Assembly (NCBI GenBank): GCA_934667275.1 | Contig: CAKULK010000004.1 | Span: forward strand, 86,654 to 150,653 | Reading direction: 5' to 3' | Source: an uncultured Bacteroidales bacterium | Lineage (GTDB): Bacteria; Bacteroidota; Bacteroidia; Bacteroidales; Paludibacteraceae | DNA length: 64,000 nucleotides | Shown: positions 43,486-51,949 of the stretch, in pieces | Position numbering within the stretch: position 1 is the stretch's first letter | Layout: the number at the start of each line of letters is the position of its first letter | Position numbers and translations under genes: made by a program | Notes under the pieces: model-generated | What the model was told of the DNA's origin: nothing | Database searches by the model: none | Seen by the model: only the letters and a program-made list of their open reading frames with translations

Positions 43486-43518
43486 TGTTGGTGGATGGTT
43501 ATAGGATAGTTATAGGTT
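43486..43518. repeat. 11-bp array, two to three units (GGTTATAGGAT family)
   Basis: TGTTGGTGGAT (degenerate), GGTTATAGGAT and AGTTATAGGTT, in the 56-nt gap between the GH13 and UbiA genes. The same unit is found at 2367-2388. Confidence 0.75.
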
Positions 43519-43531
43519 GGAGGTTTGAAAG

Positions 43532-44512
43532 ATGAAGAAATGGTCGATTGATACGGAGAAAATAGGAGTCTATTTCCGATTGGTGCGCGGGGGTAACCTG
43601 CTGTTTGTGGCGATGCTGCTGTATGTGATGGAAAAGTGGGTGGCGACACCGCTGTTGCAACGGGAGATGTTCCCTGAGCAGATGCCTTGGTGGGTGCTGA
43701 CACTGCTCATTCTTGCCACCGTGTGCATTGCCGCGGGGGGCTATGTCATCAACGATTATTTCGACATCAAGATTGACAGAATCAACCGTCCCGACAGGCT
43801 GATAGTGCCCGACATCGTGTCGAAGAACACGGCGATGCGCCTGTTCCAGTGCCTGACGGCTGTGGGCATGGCGATGGGAATCGCTGTGACGGTGTGGGCA
43901 AGGAGTTGGACATTGGGCCTGATATTTCTTGTCATCCCCGGATTGTTGTGGTTTTATTCGGCGTCGTATAAGCGGCAGTTCCTCGTTGGGAATATTGTTG
44001 TGGCGTTTATGGCGGCGTTGGTGCCGCTGCTGGTCGCTTTTGCGAATGTGGATTACCTGAAGCATACGTATCCTGATGCCTTGGGGTATACGCCTATCGT
44101 TGGCGAGTTGTATATATGGACAGGTGCTTTTGCGCTGTTCGCGTTCCTCACGACGCTGGCGCGCGAGATTGTGAAGGATATGGAGGACGAAGAGGGCGAC
44201 CGCGAGTACGAATGCCGCACGATGCCCATCAAGTGGGGCAAGACGGCGAGCAAGGTGGTGGTGACGGTGCTTATCGCCATTATATGCGGGCTGGTTTGCT
44301 ATTTCGGGTTTGCGGTAGTGCCTTTCCCGCATGCGTGGAACACGTTGTCAACGAGGTATATTGTGTTCGGGGTGCTGGTGCCGTGTGTGTGCGAGTTGGT
44401 GCTGCTATGGTGCGCACGTATGCCGCGCGAATATCATAATGCTCAGGCACTTATGAAGTTTGTGATGCTGATGGGGGCGTTGTACAGTTTTGTCATTGTG
44501 CGCATGTTATGA
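43532..44512 (+). CDS. UbiA family prenyltransferase
   Basis: 326 residues, eight to nine transmembrane helices. The first Asp-rich motif is INDYFDIKIDRINRPDR near 70 and the second is REIVKDMEDEEGDREY near 213; both bind prenyl diphosphate through Mg2+. Members attach isoprenoid chains to aromatic or glycerol-phosphate acceptors. Similar Bacteroidetes proteins are often annotated as geranylgeranylglycerol-phosphate geranylgeranyltransferases, but the acceptor cannot be read from the sequence. Its stop overlaps the maf start (ATGA). Confidence 0.88.
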   Translation: MKKWSIDTEKIGVYFRLVRGGNLLFVAMLLYVMEKWVATPLLQREMFPEQMPWWVLTLLILATVCIAAGGYVINDYFDIKIDRINRPDRLIVPDIVSKNTAMRLFQCLTAVGMAMGIAVTVWARSWTLGLIFLVIPGLLWFYSASYKRQFLVGNIVVAFMAALVPLLVAFANVDYLKHTYPDALGYTPIVGELYIWTGAFALFAFLTTLAREIVKDMEDEEGDREYECRTMPIKWGKTASKVVVTVLIAIICGLVCYFGFAVVPFPHAWNTLSTRYIVFGVLVPCVCELVLLWCARMPREYHNAQALMKFVMLMGALYSFVIVRML

Positions 44513-45087
44513 ACATCATTTTAGGCAGCCAGAGTCCGCGTCGACGCGAACTGATGAAGGGATTGGATATTCCCTTTACCGCCATCACGATAGATGCTGA
44601 TGAGTCGTACCCGAAAGATTTGAGAGGGGGAGATATACCCTTGTATATATCGCGCGCGAAGGCGCGCGCATACGCGAACAAACTGACAGAAGGGGACTTG
44701 TTAATCACCTCGGATACCATCGTCTGGTTGGACGGAGAGATGCTCGGGAAGCCCCATTCAGAGGCGGAAGCCAAGCAGATGCTGGGGCGGTTGAGCGGGC
44801 ATACACATCAGGTGTTTACGGCGGTGTGTTTCACCACCTTGTACGGGCAGGACACATTGGTGGACAGTTCTGATGTTACGTTCCGCGAATTGATGGCGGA
44901 AGAGATTGACTACTATGTGGAGCACTATCGCCCGATGGATAAGGCGGGTAGTTATGCCATTCAGGAATGGATTGGTTATGTGGGCATTACGCGCATAGAA
45001 GGGTCGCAATACACCGTGATGGGGTTCCCGATTGAGCAGGTGTATATGTACTTGAAAGAACACGAATTATCCAATAGCAGCAAATAA
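44509..45087 (+). CDS. maf: Maf family nucleotide pyrophosphatase
   Basis: 192 residues, cytoplasmic. N-terminal MNIILGSQSPRRRELMKGL is the family signature; SDTIVWLDGEMLGKPHSEAEAKQML near 66 has the catalytic Asp and Lys; the C-terminal half contains IDYYVEHYRPMDKAGSYAIQEWIG and GSQYTVMGFPIEQVY. It hydrolyses non-canonical or modified nucleoside triphosphates such as dTTP/UTP or m7GTP. Overlaps ubiA by 4 nt and is followed by a strong terminator. Confidence 0.93.
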   Translation: MNIILGSQSPRRRELMKGLDIPFTAITIDADESYPKDLRGGDIPLYISRAKARAYANKLTEGDLLITSDTIVWLDGEMLGKPHSEAEAKQMLGRLSGHTHQVFTAVCFTTLYGQDTLVDSSDVTFRELMAEEIDYYVEHYRPMDKAGSYAIQEWIGYVGITRIEGSQYTVMGFPIEQVYMYLKEHELSNSSK

Positions 45088-45121
45088 TACGCCTGTGTGG
45101 GGCAGGAGGCTGAAAGGGTAG

Positions 45122-45156
45122 GGAGAAGAAGTACCTCAACAAAGTACTTCTTCTCC
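45122..45156. terminator. Bidirectional terminator between maf and malQ
   Basis: Perfect 13-bp stem (45122-45134 with 45144-45156), 9-nt loop, followed by a T run on the plus strand. Confidence 0.9.
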
Positions 45157-45165
45157 TTTTTATGG

Positions 45166-47763
45166 TTATCGCACTTGGGTTAGTGCGCGCACATGTGCGT
45201 TGAAAGCATCTTTCTTCAGCAAATCCTCCAGGCAGAGGTGCATGCGGTAGTTCCAGAAATGGTGCGGGTCAGACGGCAGGTTAATACGCTCGGCGTGTGC
45301 ATCAGGCAGGCGCACCTCGCCGTCAATCGCCAGCCAATCCTGCAGCGGCAGGATAACCCACATGGCAGGGCTGTACATGTGCTGGTTGATGATGAACTCC
45401 GCTATCTCGGGCGTCATCTCGTGCGGTGCCGCGCCTTGCTGGCCCATCTGCTCGTTGTAGAAACGTTGGGTGACGGCAGCGTCCTCTTCCCACCATGCGC
45501 GAAGCGGGTTCATATCGTGCGTACCCGTGGTGCAGATGCTCAGGTAGGGCGCATCGGCAGGATGTGCAAACTGCTTGGTCGGGTCTTTGGGCATGCGCTG
45601 AATCTCAAGCGACAGGATTTGTAGTTGGTGCATCACCTGTGGCACACACGAGGGCACCATACCGAGGTCCTCACCGCAGCAGAGCATATCGGTGGAGGCA
45701 ATGAGCGTAGGCAGTTTGCGCATAGCCGACTCACGCCAAAAGTCCGTGTGGCGGCGGTAGAAATAGTCATTATGGATATCAGCGAGCAACTGACGCTGGT
45801 CTTCGTATAGTTCCGCGTAACTATGTGACTGATAGAGTGCTATGCGCGGGTGCAGCAGTTCTGGGTCGCGCTGGTCGCGCACGAACAGCACCTCGCAATG
45901 CAGATACAGCAGCCCGTTCTTTACATTGTCGGGGTTGCACTTGCCCTCCATCGCCTTGCGGTTGCCAGGGTCGGTGAAATAGGCTTGCACCTTGAGCTGC
46001 GTGTCGAACTCGTCCTTGAACCAATACACATACCCGTCGCGCGTGTTGAGGAAATGCTCCTTGGCATAATCAGTGTCGTAGCCGAACACATCGCCGAGGA
46101 AGTTGGAGCGGATATAGGGCTTGGTCATGCGGTCTTCGTCAAGTTTGACGCCCATATTCCACAGGTCTTGCAGCGTGTACGGCATGGCGGGCGAGAAATG
46201 TCCGCACAGCCCCCACACATCGGTCTTGCGCATCTGCCAGATACGGAAGAACCCGAGGATATGGTCAATACGGTAGGCATCGAAATAGTCCGCCATCTTG
46301 GTGAAACGCTTGCGCCACCACTGGTAGTTGTCCTCTGCCATGACGTCCCAGTTGTAGGTCGGGAAGCCCCAGTTCTGTCCGCGTGCATCGAAGTCGTCGG
46401 GCGGGGCACCCGCACTGGCATCGAGGTTGAACAACTGCGGGTCGGTAGTCGCGTCCACCGAGTCGGGCGAGATGCCGATGGGTATATCCCCCTTGATAGC
46501 CACGCCCACCGAGTGCGCATACGCCACAGCGTCCGCCAACTGCTTGTCGGCATGGAACTGCAGGTAGCAGTAGAAGTCCTTGGGCTGCTTGTCGCGCTTG
46601 GACATAAACTGCGCGTATGGCAGCAGCCACTCCTTGTTCTTCTCCACAAATGCCTTGTACGCCTCCGATGTCAGCACCGTCGCCTTCTCCGCCTTGTACA
46701 ACGCCTTGAAGTACTTCATCTTCTCATCGTAAACGCACTGATAATCAGCAATCTGCTTCTTGTTGAACTCCTCCTTGGTAGCCAGATATTTCTTCTTTTG
46801 CGCGGACGTCAGCGTGCCCATTTTCTCTATATTTATATAGATAGGGTGCAGCGCAAACACGCTCACGGCGTTGTACGGATACGAGTCGCGGTTGGTGTGC
46901 AGCAGTGTGGTGTCGTTGATAGGCAGCGTCTGAATCATCTTCTGCCCCGTGAGCACCGCCCAGTCTGCCAGCAACTTCAGGTCCTGAAACTCGCCGATAC
47001 CGAAACCGTTCTCCGAACGCAGCGAGAACACCGGCACTGCCACACCGGCCCCTTTCCAGTTGGCTTGCGTGTAGCGGAACGGCTCATCGTCAATCAGATA
47101 GTGTTTGCCGCGTTGCACGTCCCACACCTTGCGGTTCTCGCCCCACTCTATGTCAATCACTTCGCCCGATTGGGTGTCAATAATCACGTATTTGTACTCC
47201 ACCACCGTGCCGATATTGGCGTGGAATGACGCCGTCCACAGCGGGTTGTAGGTGTCGTCATTGTCGGATACATTGCTCATTCTGAGCATATTAGCCTTAT
47301 CCCATTGTCCGAGGGCTGGTACATTGCCCATGATAGCCACCGACTGATTACGCTCCAACCGGGGCACATACACCACCACGTTGATATTGCCCGTCATCTT
47401 GCTGTTGCGGGTCATCGGGCGGTGCGCAAACAGCACCTCGCTGAACACTTTCGACGCAAACAGCGAGTGCGGATTGTCCTGCCAGCGGTCGCGGATAACC
47501 ATATTCCCGGGTGCACAGTCTATCTTGTGCGCCACGTCCTCTCGGCGGAGCACTTCGCCCTGCTCGTCAAGCACGGCATACGAATAGGATAGATAGCGGT
47601 GTATATCGCTGATAGTCAGTTGCGCAGACCAGTCAGCGGTGCCGTGGCACTCCATATTCAGTATGGATGGCTTCACGTTTTGTACGTCACCATCTGCAGT
47701 GTAGAGGACAACAATCTTTTTTCCCCATTGTGTTTGGTAGTTAATTGAGAATGATATTGTCAT
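45166..47763 (-). CDS. malQ: 4-alpha-glucanotransferase with N-terminal CBM20 modules
   Basis: 865 residues, much longer than E. coli-type MalQ because of two N-terminal starch-binding (CBM20-like) modules: ISFSINYQTQWGKKIVVLYT at ~2-95 and INVVVYVPRLERNQSVAIMGNVPALGQWDKA at ~125-235. The GH77 barrel begins near 260 (GAGVAVPVFSLRSENGFGIGEFQDL). Catalytic elements include DAYRIDHILGFFRIW near 500, CCGEDLGMVPSCV near 708 and STCTTGTHDMNPLR-like SICTTGTHDMNPLR near 762. It transfers maltodextrin segments between chains in the cytoplasm. The start overlaps the upstream membrane-protein gene by 4 nt. Confidence 0.93.
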   Translation of the reverse strand: MTISFSINYQTQWGKKIVVLYTADGDVQNVKPSILNMECHGTADWSAQLTISDIHRYLSYSYAVLDEQGEVLRREDVAHKIDCAPGNMVIRDRWQDNPHSLFASKVFSEVLFAHRPMTRNSKMTGNINVVVYVPRLERNQSVAIMGNVPALGQWDKANMLRMSNVSDNDDTYNPLWTASFHANIGTVVEYKYVIIDTQSGEVIDIEWGENRKVWDVQRGKHYLIDDEPFRYTQANWKGAGVAVPVFSLRSENGFGIGEFQDLKLLADWAVLTGQKMIQTLPINDTTLLHTNRDSYPYNAVSVFALHPIYINIEKMGTLTSAQKKKYLATKEEFNKKQIADYQCVYDEKMKYFKALYKAEKATVLTSEAYKAFVEKNKEWLLPYAQFMSKRDKQPKDFYCYLQFHADKQLADAVAYAHSVGVAIKGDIPIGISPDSVDATTDPQLFNLDASAGAPPDDFDARGQNWGFPTYNWDVMAEDNYQWWRKRFTKMADYFDAYRIDHILGFFRIWQMRKTDVWGLCGHFSPAMPYTLQDLWNMGVKLDEDRMTKPYIRSNFLGDVFGYDTDYAKEHFLNTRDGYVYWFKDEFDTQLKVQAYFTDPGNRKAMEGKCNPDNVKNGLLYLHCEVLFVRDQRDPELLHPRIALYQSHSYAELYEDQRQLLADIHNDYFYRRHTDFWRESAMRKLPTLIASTDMLCCGEDLGMVPSCVPQVMHQLQILSLEIQRMPKDPTKQFAHPADAPYLSICTTGTHDMNPLRAWWEEDAAVTQRFYNEQMGQQGAAPHEMTPEIAEFIINQHMYSPAMWVILPLQDWLAIDGEVRLPDAHAERINLPSDPHHFWNYRMHLCLEDLLKKDAFNAHVRALTQVR

Positions 47764-48725
47764 GAAATATTCGTATTTAATTGATTAATAGACGTTTTAT
47801 GTTGTTTTTGTATGAATGTCCCAATCATCATAGGTAGCATGTTGTTCATTACCCATACCATTATAGTGGCCATGGTGATGCCTGCTAAGTTTGCAGAGAA
47901 GACACCGAAAACGAGTAGTGACACGCTGCCTCGCACCGCAATGTCCGCCAATGGAAGAGAGGGGAGTAAGCTGAGAAGCAGGTAGTAGGTAGGAATGGCT
48001 ATTACCAATTGCACAAGAGATAAGTCTATGTTGCAGAAATGCAAAACAAGTGCCAACTGTATTCCCCATACGATATATCTCAAGAGACTAATGCCTACCA
48101 CCTCTAAAAAACAGCGAAAGGTAATGTGTTGCAATTCGTTGCTTATTTGTTGTAGGTATCGATTGCTCCAATGGTGGCGTGCTAATAGTTTGATTCCTGT
48201 AGATAAAAATAATAGTAGCAGCATTACTATCATTGTGGTAATCAGTATATTCTGCAATGGAATTATTGTCTTGTATTGTGTAAATAGAATAATGGCGGGG
48301 ATGCCCAATGCTAATTCCACCAGCAACATAACCAATGAACCGATTAGACCTAATGTGACAGCACTTGCCCATGCAGAATGATTGTGTAATAAGAGAACTC
48401 TTGTTGGGTAATCTCCTGTGCGATAAGGAGTTATAAATGAGCCGACGCAACCGTAGCATACTTGTCGCATAGCCTCTGCCATAGTCATTGGTTCAATATC
48501 TCGCATCAGTGTGCGCCATTTCCATGCTTCGCATAGCAGATTGAGTGGCATTAGCACCATAGCCAACATCAAACAAGCATATTTATGTCTTTCAACTGTG
48601 CGAAAACTATCTGCCAAGGTAGCATAATCATCAAAAGTGGCCAACTTATAACCTAAGTAACCATAAGCCGCCACTACAAGTAAGACATTAAAAATACGCA
48701 AATATGAGTTACCTTCAGCCTTCAT
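47760..48725 (-). CDS. UPF0104 / flippase-like integral membrane protein
   Basis: 321 residues from the ATG at 48725. An in-frame start at 48737 lies inside the -7 promoter box and is rejected. Eight or so hydrophobic helices are visible, with GSFITPYRTGDYPTRVLLLH near 91 and LLSLLPSLPLADIAVRGSVSLLVFG near 245, the typical conserved regions of the lysylphosphatidylglycerol-synthase transmembrane (UPF0104) family. No catalytic aminoacyl-transfer domain is attached. A role in lipid or lipid-linked precursor movement is possible. The predicted mRNA is nearly leaderless. Confidence 0.75.
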   Translation of the reverse strand: MKAEGNSYLRIFNVLLVVAAYGYLGYKLATFDDYATLADSFRTVERHKYACLMLAMVLMPLNLLCEAWKWRTLMRDIEPMTMAEAMRQVCYGCVGSFITPYRTGDYPTRVLLLHNHSAWASAVTLGLIGSLVMLLVELALGIPAIILFTQYKTIIPLQNILITTMIVMLLLLFLSTGIKLLARHHWSNRYLQQISNELQHITFRCFLEVVGISLLRYIVWGIQLALVLHFCNIDLSLVQLVIAIPTYYLLLSLLPSLPLADIAVRGSVSLLVFGVFSANLAGITMATIMVWVMNNMLPMMIGTFIQKQHKTSINQLNTNIS

Positions 48726-48734
48726 ACAAAGGTG

Positions 48735-48765
48735 CAAAGTTACAAAAAATTACGTAAATCACAAA
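48735..48765 (-). promoter_or_regulatory. Promoter of the UPF0104-malQ operon
   Basis: Minus-strand TTTG (48762-48765), 19 nt, TAACTTTG (48735-48742). The ATG at 48725 begins 9 nt past the box. Confidence 0.78.
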
Positions 48766-48779
48766 ATAATTGATGAAAG

Positions 48780-48812
48780 TTTAGAGTATTAGACAAATTT
48801 TCACTACCTTTG
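48780..48812 (+). promoter_or_regulatory. Promoter of the PorV-like gene
   Basis: TTTA (48780-48783), 21 nt, TACCTTTG (48805-48812). The TTG start at 48821 begins 8 nt after the box; divergent from the UPF0104 promoter. Confidence 0.65.
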
Positions 48813-48820
48813 CAGTTGAT

Positions 48821-49648
48821 TTGAAACCGGCATTTGTCATACCATGTTTTCTCCTTTTCATTTGTAATGCGTTGTGGGGACAGGCGAGTAATGTTATACC
48901 GTCTTCTAATGCCGTCGCTAATATCCAAACGCCACGTACGGATGGTTGGACAAGTTTTCATAATCCTGCTTCGTTAATTCAAGAAAACCGTTTTCAAGCG
49001 GCTGTACAATATGAGAATCGCTATTTATTAGCGGCTTTGAACACGGCATCATTACAGGCGGCGTATTGTAATCCGTATGTCAATGTTGGTGTCGGTTTTT
49101 CTTTTTTCGGCTATTCGAAATATCAGGAGATAATGGCTGGCATTACGTTGGCTCACTCATTTAATCGTTTTTCAATTGGACTGCAAACCAACTATTTAAC
49201 TATATATTGTGGTGATGAAATCAAATATAGAGGAACTATATTTCCGCAGGTGGGTGTAATGGTGGATATCACCTCACATCTTACATTAGGATTGCATGCA
49301 TTTAATCCTTTTTTGCAAAAAATACGTATTGATGATGAGTGCAGGAAAGCACTACCTTCCATCTATTCCGTAGGTGCCGACTATCGTTTTGCAGACCATC
49401 TGCGGTTGGCTGTGCAGGCCGACTATGATATTCGCTCTACTTTTCGTATTGCGACTGCTTTTGAATGGGAGGCTATCGAACAATTCGTGTTGAAATTAGG
49501 AGCGTATTACCATACGCAATTCGTTGGTTGTATGGGGATTAGTGTGCGATGGAAAGGCTTGATATTAGACACAAACTTTGAACTTAATCCACGGCTCGGA
49601 CTCACATGTCAAATCCGTGTCGGGTATATGTTGCCATGCGTCGAATAA
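48821..49648 (+). CDS. Outer-membrane barrel protein, PorV/PorQ-like
   Basis: 275 residues starting at a TTG codon, directly followed by a signal peptide (KPAFVIPCFLLFICNALWGQ). No ATG lies between this and the mature start. The mature part (ANIQTPRTDGWTSFHNPASLIQENRFQAAVQYENRYLL..., alternating amphipathic strands, YSVGADYRFADHLRLAVQADYD) resembles PorV/PorQ-type FadL-fold barrels linked to type IX secretion, but similarity is by pattern only. The codon use is more AT-rich than most of the window. Its end overlaps the next barrel gene by 13 nt, so they form a pair. Confidence 0.6.
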   Translation: MKPAFVIPCFLLFICNALWGQASNVIPSSNAVANIQTPRTDGWTSFHNPASLIQENRFQAAVQYENRYLLAALNTASLQAAYCNPYVNVGVGFSFFGYSKYQEIMAGITLAHSFNRFSIGLQTNYLTIYCGDEIKYRGTIFPQVGVMVDITSHLTLGLHAFNPFLQKIRIDDECRKALPSIYSVGADYRFADHLRLAVQADYDIRSTFRIATAFEWEAIEQFVLKLGAYYHTQFVGCMGISVRWKGLILDTNFELNPRLGLTCQIRVGYMLPCVE

Positions 49649-51408
49649 TTTTCATATCTTTCTGTTTGATAGCGTATTACGTCTGTGCGCAGACAAATTC
49701 TATAGATGATATACTGAGTGATATTTATGGGCAGTTGGCAGAGGAAATGGAGTTGCCGTTCGAAGATTTGCAGGAGGAACTTACGGAAATAGCGACGAAT
49801 CCTATCAATTTGAACCAAGCCAAAGTTGAAGATTTGCAGCGGTTGCGTTTCTTGAACGATGAGCAGATAGATGCTATTTTGCTTTATCAATACCGACATC
49901 CTTTTCAGTCTGTTTACGAACTCCAATTGATACCAGAGTTGCGGGATTACGACATTCGGAATATGCTTCCGTTTGTCAAAGTTGAAGAGGTTAATTCTAA
50001 GAATCCCATGTACTTACGTGAGGTATTCCACTATGCAAAGCATGAATTGTCGTTGCGACTGGATGCTCGCAACTGCGAATCATTTACTACTGACCCCATT
50101 TATGGCAAACTGCGTTATCGTTTTAATTTCCGCAATCGTGTGCAAGCGGGGGTGACGATAGGTCGTCCGACTGGTGTGCCATGGAGGCAAATGCAATATG
50201 GCGCTTATGTTCAACTGCGTGATATAGGACATATAAAATCCTTAGCAGCAGGCGATTATCAGGCCTATTTCGGACAAGGATTAGTGGTCGGAACGCCTTT
50301 TCATTTGGGCAAGACAACTTTCCTGTCAAGTTCAGTGAATGGGGCAGAAGGGGTGCGCAAGTTCTCCTCTGTGGGCGACAACTACAATGCTTTCCATGGT
50401 GTAGGTACAACTATGCGCATACAATGGGCTGATATATCAGCGTTTTATTCCCTTGACCGACAAAAAGATAGCACTTTTCATCACCTATTGGGGGCCAATT
50501 TTACTGCTCATTGGAAACAACTGAAAGTTGGAATTACTGCCATTGAAAATCTCTATGCAAGCACTTCTGAATTGGCACCACAGGTGGTGATGGGTGTGAA
50601 CGTGCGCTACAATTTTCATTTGGTGGATATTTGGGGCGAGGTGGCTGTTTCGCAAGGTCGAAAGTGGGGTGCTGCAAGTATTGTTGGTATGCGTTTCACT
50701 CCATTGTCAAATGTCAATATTATGGCTGTATATCGCTATTATTCATTGTATTACGACAATAAATACGCTTATTCGTTTTCTGAAAAGAGCCGCTTGAATG
50801 ATGAAAATGGTTTCTATCTTGGTGCCGATATACGCCGCTTGCGGCATTGGCGTTTTGCAGTGTATGCTGATGGTTTTCGCGATGGGTATGATGGACTTTT
50901 GCAAGCGGACTTTACGCCAAAATCGGAGTATGGAATGACTTGGCGTTACCGTATGCGCCGTCAACAGCAACGCGACACCTATTCGTTGCGCTATCGTTTC
51001 AACTACACGTTGTCCCAATGGTGTTTTCATACGCAGGCGGATGCAAATTTGGTGCAAGGCGGGACGGCTGCAAAACCAACGTATGGTATTTCGTTGTTGC
51101 AGGATGTGGAATATAGGTTCACTCGTGCGCCTATAGTATTGCAAATCAGGTTACAAGGCTTCGATGCTCGCTCGTGGAATAACCGTATTTACGCTTACGA
51201 AAACGATGTGTTGTATGCTTTTTCTTTTCCAAATGCGTATGGTATTGGAGGACGGTGCTATCTCAATGCACGTTATCGTGTGAATGATTATTTGTCTGTT
51301 TATCTGCGAGTTAGCGAAACGGTTTACCAACGCACATGGAGTCTGGAGCACTATAGGGCGCAAACGCGTACGGATGTGCATTTGCTGTTACGTGCAACTT
51401 TTCCATAA
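49636..51408 (+). CDS. Outer-membrane barrel with N-terminal helix-hairpin-helix
   Basis: 590 residues from the ATG at 49636, which starts a signal peptide (MRRIIFISFCLIAYYVCAQ). Residues ~45-110 contain two helix-hairpin-helix-like motifs (NPINLNQAKVEDLQRLRFLNDEQIDAILLYQYRHP, VYELQLIPELRDYDIRNML). The remaining ~470 residues are barrel strands (YRFNFRNRVQAGVTIGRP, LQDVEYRFTRAPIVLQIRLQG, LLLRATFP). This unusual combination of ComEA-type HhH and an outer-membrane barrel is widespread in Bacteroidetes, but its function is unknown; DNA handling at the surface is a guess. Overlaps the PorV-like gene. Confidence 0.75.
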   Translation: MRRIIFISFCLIAYYVCAQTNSIDDILSDIYGQLAEEMELPFEDLQEELTEIATNPINLNQAKVEDLQRLRFLNDEQIDAILLYQYRHPFQSVYELQLIPELRDYDIRNMLPFVKVEEVNSKNPMYLREVFHYAKHELSLRLDARNCESFTTDPIYGKLRYRFNFRNRVQAGVTIGRPTGVPWRQMQYGAYVQLRDIGHIKSLAAGDYQAYFGQGLVVGTPFHLGKTTFLSSSVNGAEGVRKFSSVGDNYNAFHGVGTTMRIQWADISAFYSLDRQKDSTFHHLLGANFTAHWKQLKVGITAIENLYASTSELAPQVVMGVNVRYNFHLVDIWGEVAVSQGRKWGAASIVGMRFTPLSNVNIMAVYRYYSLYYDNKYAYSFSEKSRLNDENGFYLGADIRRLRHWRFAVYADGFRDGYDGLLQADFTPKSEYGMTWRYRMRRQQQRDTYSLRYRFNYTLSQWCFHTQADANLVQGGTAAKPTYGISLLQDVEYRFTRAPIVLQIRLQGFDARSWNNRIYAYENDVLYAFSFPNAYGIGGRCYLNARYRVNDYLSVYLRVSETVYQRTWSLEHYRAQTRTDVHLLLRATFP

Positions 51409-51520
51409 AAAACTTGTCATACACAATAGTTTTTTACAATAGAATAATAGAACCTTAATGGCACGATTTTTGTGCCTTGGCAGTGCAAAATGATTGTTTT
51501 ACGAGCACAAGTGAAAAAGT

Positions 51521-51949
51521 ATGAAAAAATATAGGACGATAGGTGTATTGTTTTTCGCTCTCCTGTTGCCCGCTTTGACGTGGGCGGAGGTGTCGCCCGA
51601 GACGCTGGCAAAGCGTGCCAAGCGCAAGAACCTGACTATCCGCGAATGGAACACCGATGCCAAGGCGAAGACCCGCTGGCTCGACCATGTTACTACCTAT
51701 GACTCGCTCGGGCGCAAGGTGGAGGAGATCGAGTACGCCACCTACGGGCAGGTGCAGCGTATCACGGTCGAGTATGACGCCGAGGGCTTTGTCTCCCGCG
51801 AGGTGGTCTATAACGACAAGGACAAGCCCGTGCGTATCCGCAAGTACGAATACAACGCCAACGGTACCAAGAAGAAACAGTACAACTATCTGCCCAACGG
51901 CAAACTCTATTCGGTGAAAGTGTTTGAGTATGCGTTCAGCGATGACTGA
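51521..51949 (+). CDS. Small exported protein of unknown function
   Basis: 142 residues with a signal peptide (MKKYRTIGVLFFALLLPALTWA). The mature part is highly charged, and from ~58 on it has YD/RHS-like strand repeats (TTYDSLGRKVEEIEYATYG, ITVEYDAEGFVSREVVYND, IRKYEYNANGTKKKQYNYLPNGKLYSVKVFEY). It is the first gene of the cluster with the VTC-type polymerase and overlaps it by 8 nt, which suggests a shared function. The 110-bp gap upstream is AT-rich with a small GGCAC/GTGCC hairpin (51460-51476). Confidence 0.65.
   Translation: MKKYRTIGVLFFALLLPALTWAEVSPETLAKRAKRKNLTIREWNTDAKAKTRWLDHVTTYDSLGRKVEEIEYATYGQVQRITVEYDAEGFVSREVVYNDKDKPVRIRKYEYNANGTKKKQYNYLPNGKLYSVKVFEYAFSDD

Noticed and set aside
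42039..43703. A 554-codon open frame opposite the GH13 gene
   Set aside because: Same reason: composition-driven antisense frame with His/Arg-rich nonsense sequence.
45850..47229. A 459-codon open frame opposite malQ
   Set aside because: Antisense shadow of the MalQ reading frame; Leu/Val/His-rich translation with no motifs.
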